Made by a program: the position numbers and the translations under genes. A stretch of 64,000 nucleotides of DNA from the NCBI GenBank assembly GCA_046295175.1, contig JBKBNY010000003.1, positions 248,001-312,000 of the forward strand, read 5' to 3'. Source of the DNA: JALOLV01 sp046295175. GTDB taxonomy: Bacteria > Bacteroidota > Bacteroidia > Cytophagales > Spirosomataceae. Below are positions 18,138-26,450 of this stretch, piece after piece; the stretch's first letter is position 1; every line of letters begins with the position of its first letter. Below the pieces are notes generated by a model. The model did not search any database. It saw only the letters and a program-made list of their open reading frames with translations, and had not been told where the DNA came from.

Positions 18138-21100
18138 ATGACATTTAAAACTACGCTCTTACTTGGGCTTGGTCTGCTATTGCATTTTAGCGGATTCACC
18201 CAAAAAATCACCTTTGACCCCATTGATTGGAAAGCCGACCAACCTGTTACTATCAAATTCGATTTTACGGCAACTCAATTCCACAATTTTTCGGGTAATC
18301 TTTACTTTTGGTCGTGGTACAAAAACCCAGTTGACCAGACAATTGACTCTCCAAATAACGGAACTTTCAATAATTCGAGTGCAGCTTCGCAATTAACCAA
18401 TCTCGGAAATAACCAATGGAGCATTACCATTACACCTAATACTTATCTCGGTGTCAATGCTGAATTATTAAAAATCGGAGGCCTAAATTTTCTTATCAAA
18501 AACCAAGATGGCTCCCAAAAAACAGCTGATTATGGACCAGTAACCCCTTGGGCCGATAATGGGCAAAAACCCAATAGTTGTTGGTGGTCGAAACGTAGAA
18601 TTACCATCGTGGTAGATGTCACGGGTACGCCATTAGCTGGCAATGCTGGACCTTTGCACTATTGGGGATGGTACAACACCGGGAGTGGCGATGTGGGAGC
18701 AACCCAAAATGGAACATGGGGGAATTCTTCTCCACAAAGCCAAATGACCCAGATTGCTACAAACGTTTGGACTTTAAATATTGACGCACCTACTTTTTTT
18801 GGTACTACGGCTGCAAACTTATCGGCAAGTACAATTTTTGGCTTGATAAAAACCCAAAATGGCTCAGCACAAACTGGCGATTTTGGAAAAAATAAGACAT
18901 TCAGACAATACAATATTTACCAAACCCCTCTATCAAAAGTTACGGTTACACCACAAAATCCTGCTGATAATGTGCCAGTTACGGTTCGTTTTGAGGCGGT
19001 TGATGATTTGGTGGGCTATACAGATAGAGTTTATTTACACACTGGAGCAACGACTTCGGCAATTTTTTCGGAGAATTGGGATAAATCACCCACCAATTGG
19101 GACGATACTACCACAACCGCAGTTGGTTTAATGACGAACGTTGGTACAAACCAATGGGAATTTACGATTCCGTCAATCCGAACATTTTTTGGTTTATCGG
19201 CCAACGAAAAAGCCTTTAAAATCGGAATGAGAATCCGAACCAAAAACGGTGGATTTAGCGAGGGTGACGGATGCTCAAACGCAACAGTTTTTGTCAATAA
19301 TGGAAATTACCTCGAAGTGCGAGAACCCGTTGGGTCGATTTTAACAAAACCATTAAACGAGCCATTCCGAATTACGGCATATAGCCCATTGAGTTCTAAC
19401 TTTGTTATTTCGGTCAATGGCAGTCCTATTTCGACCCAAAATGGAGTCAATCGGGCAACTATCAATTACACGCCAACAACAGCCGGAACATACACAATTC
19501 AGATTTCTTCGACCAATAACGGCAATACCATAACCAAGACTTTGAGTGTAAGTGTGTGTGGTACTACCTCTATTGCTACTTCGACTCCATTGCCTTCGGG
19601 GTTGAAGTACGGAATTAATTACGATAATTCGGATTTTACAAAGGCGACGTTGGTTTTGCACGCCCCAACCGAGAACATCAAGACTGTTCATGTTATCGGA
19701 GATTTTAATAACTGGACGGCTGATTGCGACTTTGTGATGAATTGGGACAATACCAAAAAAGTTTTCTGGAAGACAATCACGGGGCTAACGGCTGGGCAAG
19801 AGTATGTTTTTCAGTATTTGCTCGATGGTAAAACTCGTGTGGCAGATTCATATACCGATAAAGTTAGCGACCCTTGGAATGATGCTTCGATTGCTTCGAC
19901 GACTTATCCAAGTCTGATACCTTACCCCGAAGCGGCAAAGTCAAAATATGGCGAAACACCCACCATTGCATCGGTTTTAAAGACTAACAAACCAAGCTAC
20001 ACTTGGCAAGTAAATAATTTCAATCGTCCTTCGCACAACAAACTCAATGTTTATCAATTACACTTTAGAGATTTTACACCCGAAGGTACTTACCAAGCCG
20101 CAATTCAGAAGCTCGATTATCTCAAACGTATGGGTGTAAATGCCATCGAAACGCTTCCGGTGAGTGAATTTGAAGGTAACAATAGCTGGGGTTATAACCC
20201 AAATTTCTATTTTGCTGCCGATAAAGCCTACGGAACCGAAAACGATTACAAGCAGTTTGTGGATGAATGCCACAAAAGAGGCATTGCCGTAATTGGTGAT
20301 ATTGTGCTAAATCATGCTTTTGGGACAAATCCGATGGCTCGAATGTATTGGAACGACATTAATAGTCGTCCCGAATCGAATAATCCGTGGTTTAATATCA
20401 AGACAAATTTCGATAATCCGGGAGCAAACTGGGGCAATGATTTCAACCACCAAAGCACTCATACACAGGCGTTTGTGGATAGCGTTGTCAATTATTGGAT
20501 GACCCAATTTAAGATTGATGGCATACGTTTCGATTTTACTAAAGGTTTCGGAAACACGCCGTATCCAAACGCCAACTGTGGTGACCCTTGGGGTGGCTGC
20601 TACGATGCTGCCAGAATTGCATTATTGAAACGAATGGCTACCAAAATGTGGGCTATCAATAACGGTGCAACTGGGTCGGCTCCAATCGTGATTTTTGAAC
20701 ACTTGGCAACCCTCCAAGAAGACAAAGAACTGGCTGATTTTGGGGTACTGTTGTGGTCGGGAGTGAGTCCGAATTATAAATATTCTGAGATTGCAATGGG
20801 CTATGCACCAACCCCCCAAGACCCAAATAAATCAAATATCAGCGAGGCGTATTATAAGAATAAAACCTTCAATTTTGCCAATTGGGTAAGCTACATGGAA
20901 AGCCACGACGAAGAACGCTTGGCGTACAAAGCAAAGGCATTTGGAAATGGAACTGTTCAGACAAGTTTGGCCGTTCGTTCGCAATTTTTGCAAAATGCAG
21001 CCGTGATGAATCTACTACTCACTGGCCCGCGTATGGTTTGGCAATTTGGCGAATTGGGCTATGATTTTAGCATTGATTTCAATCAGCGTACTGGCCGCAA

Positions 21101-22052
21101 ACCTGTCCGTTGGGATTATTATGACGTTCCCGAACGCCGCAAAATCTACGATACTTACAGTAAATTGTATTGGTTACGTAATAATTTACCCAATACTTTC
21201 CACCGAGACATTGACAATCCTGGAGGTACAAAAACCGATTTTGCCAACCAATTTAAGCGTTATCATTTTTATAATGCTGTGGGCGATACATCGGTAACAA
21301 TTATTGCCAATACAGCTAATTCGGTTGTTTCTGGAAACCCTTCGTTTAATGGTGGAGCAAATGATTGGTATGAGTTTTTTAGTGGACAAACGCATAATTT
21401 CCCGAACCCTGCTTCGGCTTCGGTAACTTTGCAACCGGGTGAGTTTAGGATTTATTTCAATCGCCGCCCTACGCAAGCTGCTCCGCAGATTAACTTGACT
21501 GCCCCCGTTTCAACAACCGTCGGGCAGGATACCACGGATATAATCTTGAGATTCGATAAAGAGATTGAAAGGATTGTATCGGGTTCGCCGATTGGAGAAC
21601 GAATAAGTGCCTCGAATATTCAGCAGGTCATAACACTCACAGATTCTCAAAATAATCCAGTTTCTTTTTCGGGAGGTTTATCGAGCGATAACCGTACTAT
21701 CCGAGTAATTCCGACAAATCCATTGGCTGTGGGTAGTTATACAATCACTTTATTAGCAAATACAATTCAAAATTTTGGTGGATTAACAATCTCGACCCCG
21801 ACGACTTTTACATTTACGACTATTGCTCCAAATCCTTGTGAGGCTGTGAAAACTTACAGTAGCTCGATTGATGATATGAATAGCGGAACGCTTATCAAGC
21901 AGGTTTCTGATAATATACAGGCAACAAATAAAATTACGCAAACTGCCAGAGTCGAGTTCGATGCCAAGAAATATGTATTGCTCAATGCTGGTTTTGTAGC
22001 AACCCCAACTGAAGGTGGTAGTTTTACCGTAAAGATTGGTGGATGTAATTAA
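18138..22052 (+). CDS. Secreted multidomain GH13 (alpha-amylase family) enzyme with 3-coathanger tail
   Basis: This 1304-residue secreted glycosidase has a signal peptide ending GFTQ. Three related ~120-residue modules follow (about 22-150, 152-260 and 270-395), each with a YFWSWYK/YWGWYNT-like turn, NxW and TFFG-like stations, so they look like tandem carbohydrate-binding repeats. Then come an Ig-like part, a CBM48-like domain (about 505-590, VIGDFNNW) and a GH13 barrel. GH13 region I is DIVLNHAFG near 721; the nucleophile is D799 in GIRFDF, the acid/base E854 in IFEH, and D924 in SHDEER. A further Ig-like domain precedes a C-terminal tail ending KIGGCN. It probably attacks alpha-glucans at the cell surface; exact specificity is unclear. 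Confidence 0.9.
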   Translation: MTFKTTLLLGLGLLLHFSGFTQKITFDPIDWKADQPVTIKFDFTATQFHNFSGNLYFWSWYKNPVDQTIDSPNNGTFNNSSAASQLTNLGNNQWSITITPNTYLGVNAELLKIGGLNFLIKNQDGSQKTADYGPVTPWADNGQKPNSCWWSKRRITIVVDVTGTPLAGNAGPLHYWGWYNTGSGDVGATQNGTWGNSSPQSQMTQIATNVWTLNIDAPTFFGTTAANLSASTIFGLIKTQNGSAQTGDFGKNKTFRQYNIYQTPLSKVTVTPQNPADNVPVTVRFEAVDDLVGYTDRVYLHTGATTSAIFSENWDKSPTNWDDTTTTAVGLMTNVGTNQWEFTIPSIRTFFGLSANEKAFKIGMRIRTKNGGFSEGDGCSNATVFVNNGNYLEVREPVGSILTKPLNEPFRITAYSPLSSNFVISVNGSPISTQNGVNRATINYTPTTAGTYTIQISSTNNGNTITKTLSVSVCGTTSIATSTPLPSGLKYGINYDNSDFTKATLVLHAPTENIKTVHVIGDFNNWTADCDFVMNWDNTKKVFWKTITGLTAGQEYVFQYLLDGKTRVADSYTDKVSDPWNDASIASTTYPSLIPYPEAAKSKYGETPTIASVLKTNKPSYTWQVNNFNRPSHNKLNVYQLHFRDFTPEGTYQAAIQKLDYLKRMGVNAIETLPVSEFEGNNSWGYNPNFYFAADKAYGTENDYKQFVDECHKRGIAVIGDIVLNHAFGTNPMARMYWNDINSRPESNNPWFNIKTNFDNPGANWGNDFNHQSTHTQAFVDSVVNYWMTQFKIDGIRFDFTKGFGNTPYPNANCGDPWGGCYDAARIALLKRMATKMWAINNGATGSAPIVIFEHLATLQEDKELADFGVLLWSGVSPNYKYSEIAMGYAPTPQDPNKSNISEAYYKNKTFNFANWVSYMESHDEERLAYKAKAFGNGTVQTSLAVRSQFLQNAAVMNLLLTGPRMVWQFGELGYDFSIDFNQRTGRKPVRWDYYDVPERRKIYDTYSKLYWLRNNLPNTFHRDIDNPGGTKTDFANQFKRYHFYNAVGDTSVTIIANTANSVVSGNPSFNGGANDWYEFFSGQTHNFPNPASASVTLQPGEFRIYFNRRPTQAAPQINLTAPVSTTVGQDTTDIILRFDKEIERIVSGSPIGERISASNIQQVITLTDSQNNPVSFSGGLSSDNRTIRVIPTNPLAVGSYTITLLANTIQNFGGLTISTPTTFTFTTIAPNPCEAVKTYSSSIDDMNSGTLIKQVSDNIQATNKITQTARVEFDAKKYVLLNAGFVATPTEGGSFTVKIGGCN

Positions 22053-22080
22053 GTTTTGATTGTAAATGATTTGACACCAG

Positions 22081-22127
22081 TCGGACGATAGTCAGACAGA
22101 TTCAATCTGACTATCGTCCGATTTTTT
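22081..22127. terminator. Strong bidirectional terminator after GH13 gene
   Basis: A perfect 16-bp stem is formed by 22081-22096 (TCGGACGATAGTCAGA) and 22106-22121, followed by six T on the plus strand. It separates the GH13 gene from the convergent lipoprotein gene. Confidence 0.88.
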
Positions 22128-22132
22128 ATCAA

Positions 22133-22627
22133 TTATTCATGAGAAATATCTAAGCAATTGATTCTTTTTAAAGTAGCAGCGACTGTGGCTTTTTCGGGAT
22201 TTTTCATAACCAATTTGCCATTTTTATCTTCGAGTTCGCCACTTTTTTCGAGTAGTTCATCGCCTTTCATTACAAATATTTTTTCTTCTACTTGTTGGCT
22301 TCCTTCAATCACATAATCAAAATCAACGGTAATTACATCGCCAACTTTTTTGCCTTTGATTGTACCGATTGCACCATCTTTTTCGTACGGAAGCCACTTC
22401 ATTTCGCCTTCAACAATATCGCCATTCAAAGCAAAAGTTACGATTGTGGTATCTTTATTAAGTGCCTCCAAATAGCAATAAGAATTACCAGTATCGGGGA
22501 TATTTGAGGCGGTTGCAAGGGTATCGCTCACTGCCACTTGGCTTGAGTCTGTTTGTGCAGTTTCAGATTTTGATTTACAAGCAACGATTGCACCGATTAA
22601 TGAGAAAAATAGAACTGTTCTTTTCAT
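22133..22627 (-). CDS. Small lipoprotein of unknown function
   Basis: This 164-residue protein has a clear lipobox ending at C17 (GAIVAC), followed by a Ser/Thr-rich spacer to about residue 45. The rest is a compact charged domain (YCYLEALNKDTTIVTFALNG, EGEMKWLPYEKDGAIGTIKG). The latter stretch is similar to small Bacteroidota lipoproteins of the NlpE or DUF3298-neighbour type, but I cannot assign a family. It is flanked by a terminator and an esterase gene and does not look like part of an operon. Confidence 0.75.
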   Translation of the reverse strand: MKRTVLFFSLIGAIVACKSKSETAQTDSSQVAVSDTLATASNIPDTGNSYCYLEALNKDTTIVTFALNGDIVEGEMKWLPYEKDGAIGTIKGKKVGDVITVDFDYVIEGSQQVEEKIFVMKGDELLEKSGELEDKNGKLVMKNPEKATVAATLKRINCLDISHE

Positions 22628-22731
22628 GTTTTAGGTTTGTTTTGTAAAATTATTAAACTGTAAAATTAAACTTAAATGAGTAATTTATTGGTACGTAAAT
22701 GTCGATTTTTATCAATTTTGGCCCGACCAAT

Positions 22732-23712
22732 CTACTTAAAAACTTTATCAATAAATCCAGTAATATTCTTTACGATTGGCTCAAACCACGGATTAAACAA
22801 CACAAATGTATGTGGTGCATCGTCGTAGGTATGAACCTCTGTGTAGATTTTGTACTGATTTAGTTTTGCAATGTAGTCTTCTCTACCCGCATGCATTCGT
22901 GGAACCGAACTGTTGATGAATAGGGTAGGCGGAGAGTCTTTGCCAGCGTAGGTCAATGCACTTCCTTCGTTCCAGAGTTCGGGTTTGGTGGTTTTGTTGT
23001 AGCCAAACCAATAAGTAGCCGCCGAAATAGATTTGCTATCGTCGCCCTCCCCAGATTCTGGATGGATAAATGCCAAAATTCCATCTAAATCAATGATGGC
23101 ATTCGCATCGCTCGAATACTCATTGTAGCCCAAATCTCCCTCAAATTTTGCGTTTTTATTGGTATTTCCAATCAATGCCGCCAATTGTCCACCTGCCGAA
23201 TACCCCATAGCAACTATTTTTTTGTCGTCAATTTGGTAGTTTTTGGCATTTTTTCGCATCCACCTGATTGCCGTCTTTAAATCATGTACGGCCGCAGGGT
23301 AAAGTGCTTCGGTCGAGAGTCGATATTCAGCCGTGATGGCCACGTATCCATGCTCGGCCATGCGTTGAGCGAGTGCATAATGTTGTGTTCGATTGCCAGT
23401 TCGCCAGCCGCCACCGTGAATAATCAAAACTCCTACTCGTTTTTTTGAACTTTTGGCTTTCGGATAAAAAACATCGAGCTCTAATTCTCGCTTTCCGATT
23501 TTTACGTATTTAATATTTTTCTCGATAACAATATTTTCGTTTGTTGGCAAATTGACGTGCGAAGCGTCAGGATACTTCGATTTAATCTGCCGAAAAGCTG
23601 AATTATTATTAAATGACGTATCGGGTTTGCCTAATGGCTGAATCGGGAAACTTTGAGCATTTGCCATTTTAACTAAAGAAATGATTGTAAATGCAAAGAG
23701 TAGTTTTTTCAT
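22732..23712 (-). CDS. Secreted alpha/beta-hydrolase esterase
   Basis: This protein of about 326 residues starts at the ATG at 23712 (MKKLLFAFTIISLVKMANAQ), which gives a proper signal peptide; an ATG 27 bases further upstream would bury it. The esterase/lipase-3 type fold shows the oxyanion motif HGGGWRTG, the nucleophile in MGYSAGGQLAAL and a C-terminal His in DDAPHTFVLF. YPKAKSSKKRVGVLIIHGGG is typical of BD-FAE/carbohydrate-esterase-like hydrolases. It may deacylate sugars outside the cytoplasm, but the substrate is not shown by the sequence. It is a single gene, divergent from the rRNA methyltransferase. Confidence 0.86.
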   Translation of the reverse strand: MKKLLFAFTIISLVKMANAQSFPIQPLGKPDTSFNNNSAFRQIKSKYPDASHVNLPTNENIVIEKNIKYVKIGKRELELDVFYPKAKSSKKRVGVLIIHGGGWRTGNRTQHYALAQRMAEHGYVAITAEYRLSTEALYPAAVHDLKTAIRWMRKNAKNYQIDDKKIVAMGYSAGGQLAALIGNTNKNAKFEGDLGYNEYSSDANAIIDLDGILAFIHPESGEGDDSKSISAATYWFGYNKTTKPELWNEGSALTYAGKDSPPTLFINSSVPRMHAGREDYIAKLNQYKIYTEVHTYDDAPHTFVLFNPWFEPIVKNITGFIDKVFK

Positions 23713-23839
23713 TTTGGTAATCGCTGAATAGTTCTCCAAATCTACCGAGAATATCGCTAAAATGAAGTTTATCCAATTGAATTTTAAAATTATCTAAATT
23801 TTATCGGTAATTTCGAGCCTATTTTGATAAATATTTAGC

Positions 23840-25039
23840 ATGAGTTTGTATCCAAAAGTTATTCTTCAAGCAGGTAAAGAAATTGCCATCAAACGCCTTC
23901 ATCCGTGGATTTTTTCGGGGGCAATCGCCAAAAAAGATAATAATCTGAAAGACGGAGACATTGTTGAAGTGTTCGATAAAAAAGGAGCGTATTTGTGTAC
24001 TGGGCATTTTTATGATGGCAGTATTTCGGTAAAAATATTTAGTTATGAGCAATCTACCATTGACGAGGATTTTTGGGAGAACAAACTAAAAAATACAATA
24101 AAAGTACGTCAATCTACTCCGATTTTGGAGCGAGGCACAACCGATTGTTATCGCTTGATTCATGGCGAAGGCGATGGTTTTCCGGGCTTGATTGTTGATT
24201 ATTATGATGGTGTTGTGGTTTTTCAGGCACATTCGATTGGTATGTGGCGTGAAAAAGAAAAAATTGTTGCAGGATTCAAAAAATTGATTCCTAATCTAAA
24301 AGCCATTTACGACAAAAGCTACGAAACATTGCCCGAAAACTTTGCCAAAACCGTAAAAAACGATTATTTGTACAAAAATCCAGAGCAAGGTTTTTCGATT
24401 CCGCATCCAGTTTTAGAGAATAGTCATACATTTTTGATTGATTGGGAAACGGGTCAAAAGACTGGATTTTTTCTCGACCAACGCGATAACCGTGATTTAT
24501 TAGCCCAATACGCTAAAGGCAAAAAAGTCTTGAATGCCTTTTGTTATTCGGGTGGATTTTCGATTTATGCTTTAAAATCTCAGGCCGAACTCGTTCACTC
24601 GGTTGATGTTTCTAAAAAAGCCATTGAATTGGTAAACCAAAACGTAGCTGCAAACTTTGGCTCAATTGACAACCACGAGGCATTTGCCGAAGACGTGATG
24701 AGCTACCTCAAGCGAAACGACCAATTCTACGACCTCATCATCCTCGACCCACCAGCTTATGCCAAAAGTATCGCCAAACGCCACAACGCTGTGCAAGGCT
24801 ACAAAAGACTGAATATTGAAGGCCTAAAAAGGTTGGCAAAAGGCGGAATCCTGTTTACTTTCTCTTGCTCGCAAGTTGTTGATAGGCAGTTGTTTCAAGA
24901 CACAATCGTCTCGGCAGCTTTAGAGGTTGGGCGGAGTGTCCGAATCCTTCACCATCTCACCCAAGGAGCCGACCATCCCGTGAGTCTTTTTCATCCCGAA
25001 GGCAGCTATCTCAAAGGTTTAGTACTTTATGTTGAGTAA
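23840..25039 (+). CDS. rlmI: 23S rRNA (cytosine) methyltransferase, RlmI family
   Basis: This 399-residue cytoplasmic enzyme has an N-terminal PUA-like domain (about 1-80, with RLHPWIFSGAIAKK). The EEHEE-type middle region is followed by a Rossmann methyltransferase with SAM motif VLNAFCYSGGFSIYAL, acidic VHSVDVSK, DPPAYAKS and the catalytic-type FTFSCSQ. Length and order match RlmI, which makes m5C1962 in 23S rRNA. QKTGFFLDQRDNR is also characteristic. The start at 23840 fits homologs. It stands alone. Confidence 0.88.
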   Translation: MSLYPKVILQAGKEIAIKRLHPWIFSGAIAKKDNNLKDGDIVEVFDKKGAYLCTGHFYDGSISVKIFSYEQSTIDEDFWENKLKNTIKVRQSTPILERGTTDCYRLIHGEGDGFPGLIVDYYDGVVVFQAHSIGMWREKEKIVAGFKKLIPNLKAIYDKSYETLPENFAKTVKNDYLYKNPEQGFSIPHPVLENSHTFLIDWETGQKTGFFLDQRDNRDLLAQYAKGKKVLNAFCYSGGFSIYALKSQAELVHSVDVSKKAIELVNQNVAANFGSIDNHEAFAEDVMSYLKRNDQFYDLIILDPPAYAKSIAKRHNAVQGYKRLNIEGLKRLAKGGILFTFSCSQVVDRQLFQDTIVSAALEVGRSVRILHHLTQGADHPVSLFHPEGSYLKGLVLYVE

Positions 25040-25264
25040 GCTACAACTATTGGTCAAAAAAATGCGTCTTAGTAAATGAAAAGCTATTACGACAGATTTC
25101 TCTCGTGTGTCTATTAATTTGGTAGATTGAGCCACAATAGACTGATTTTTTTTGTAAGAATTCCTATTTTTTCTGATTAAAATCCAATCGTAATAGCATT
25201 GGAACAATTTTAATAATCAGCCTCATAACCATCAATAATTACATTCTTTACCTCTGAATTATAA

Positions 25265-26395
25265 ATGAAACAAAAATTTACTACGCTATTACAACTACTT
25301 TTGAGCATTGCTCTGATGCAAGCCTGTGTAGAACCCTACGATTTTGCCATGCCAATAACTCAAAAAATCTTGATTGTTGATGGCTCAATCACCGACCAAC
25401 CTAAAGACCAATTTGTGATTATCAAAATCGCCGACCCAAAGTTTAATACTACTTCTGGTGTAAAAGATGCAACCGTTGAGGTTATCGAAGACAATAAAAC
25501 TGTAATCGGTCTGACCGACCGCAACAAAGATGGTACTTATTTTTTTCCAACGAGTTTTCAAGCCAAGTATAATGTGAGCTACAAGCTCAGAATCAAAACA
25601 AAAGAGGGAACGCAGTACGAATCGAGCAGCGAAGTAATGGTACAAGGCCCTAAAATAGATAAAGTTTATACCGAATTCTTGAAGGATGGAATTCCATCTG
25701 GCAATAGTTTCTCGCCTGCTCATTTCGTCTATATCGATACCAAAGACCCAGCGGGTGTTAAAAACAACTACTTTTGGACTTACAGATTCTGGGAGCGTCA
25801 AGGTTACTGCGTAACTTGTAGTGCTGGCAGATACTTTTACAATTCTCGCACAAGAAGTTGGGAATGCCGTGATGAACAGCTCGAATTTGATTACGATTAC
25901 GTCTGCGACCGTGATTGCTGGGATATTTTTTATAATACAGATTTGAATGTATTGACCGATACTTACACTGATGGTAAAGCAATTATCGGACGAACTGTCG
26001 CAAAAATTCCGTATTATCAGAGAGGAGGTGCATTGGTAGAAATCACACAACAGTCGGTTTCGCAAACTGCTTTTAGATACCTTAGATTACTGATTGACCA
26101 AGGACAAAATACAGGTACTTTGGCAGATACTCCACCAGCTGCATTGATTGGAAACATTAAAAATGTAAACGACCCCAATGAGAGTGTCGGAGGCATTTTT
26201 ATGGTTTCGAGTACACAAACACATCTTTTTTGGTTAGATAGAAAAGATGTTCCTATCAATAGTGTAAACCCGATTGGATTACTTGGCAGACCTGCTAATC
26301 CAGAGGTTTCGTCAGACCCAACTCGACCACCTTTGGCGGCTTGTATTGCAAGCCGAAATCGCACACCTTCAAAACCGCGTGGGTGGGTTGATTAA
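25265..26395 (+). CDS. DUF4249 lipoprotein paired with a TonB receptor
   Basis: This 376-residue protein has a lipobox ending at C21 (ALMQAC) directly followed by VEPYDF, the conserved start of DUF4249. An Ig-like part follows (VIKIADPKFNTTSGVKDATV). A cysteine-rich stretch near residues 180-222 contains CVTC, WEC and CDRDC. The family is of unknown function and is regularly encoded just before or after a TonB-dependent receptor, as here (55 bases upstream of one). By analogy with SusD it may be a surface-exposed partner of that receptor. Confidence 0.87.
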   Translation: MKQKFTTLLQLLLSIALMQACVEPYDFAMPITQKILIVDGSITDQPKDQFVIIKIADPKFNTTSGVKDATVEVIEDNKTVIGLTDRNKDGTYFFPTSFQAKYNVSYKLRIKTKEGTQYESSSEVMVQGPKIDKVYTEFLKDGIPSGNSFSPAHFVYIDTKDPAGVKNNYFWTYRFWERQGYCVTCSAGRYFYNSRTRSWECRDEQLEFDYDYVCDRDCWDIFYNTDLNVLTDTYTDGKAIIGRTVAKIPYYQRGGALVEITQQSVSQTAFRYLRLLIDQGQNTGTLADTPPAALIGNIKNVNDPNESVGGIFMVSSTQTHLFWLDRKDVPINSVNPIGLLGRPANPEVSSDPTRPPLAACIASRNRTPSKPRGWVD

Positions 26396-26450
26396 TCTTT
26401 TTTGAATCGGTGATTTACATAGTGTACAATCAATTTTTTTTAAAAATTCA

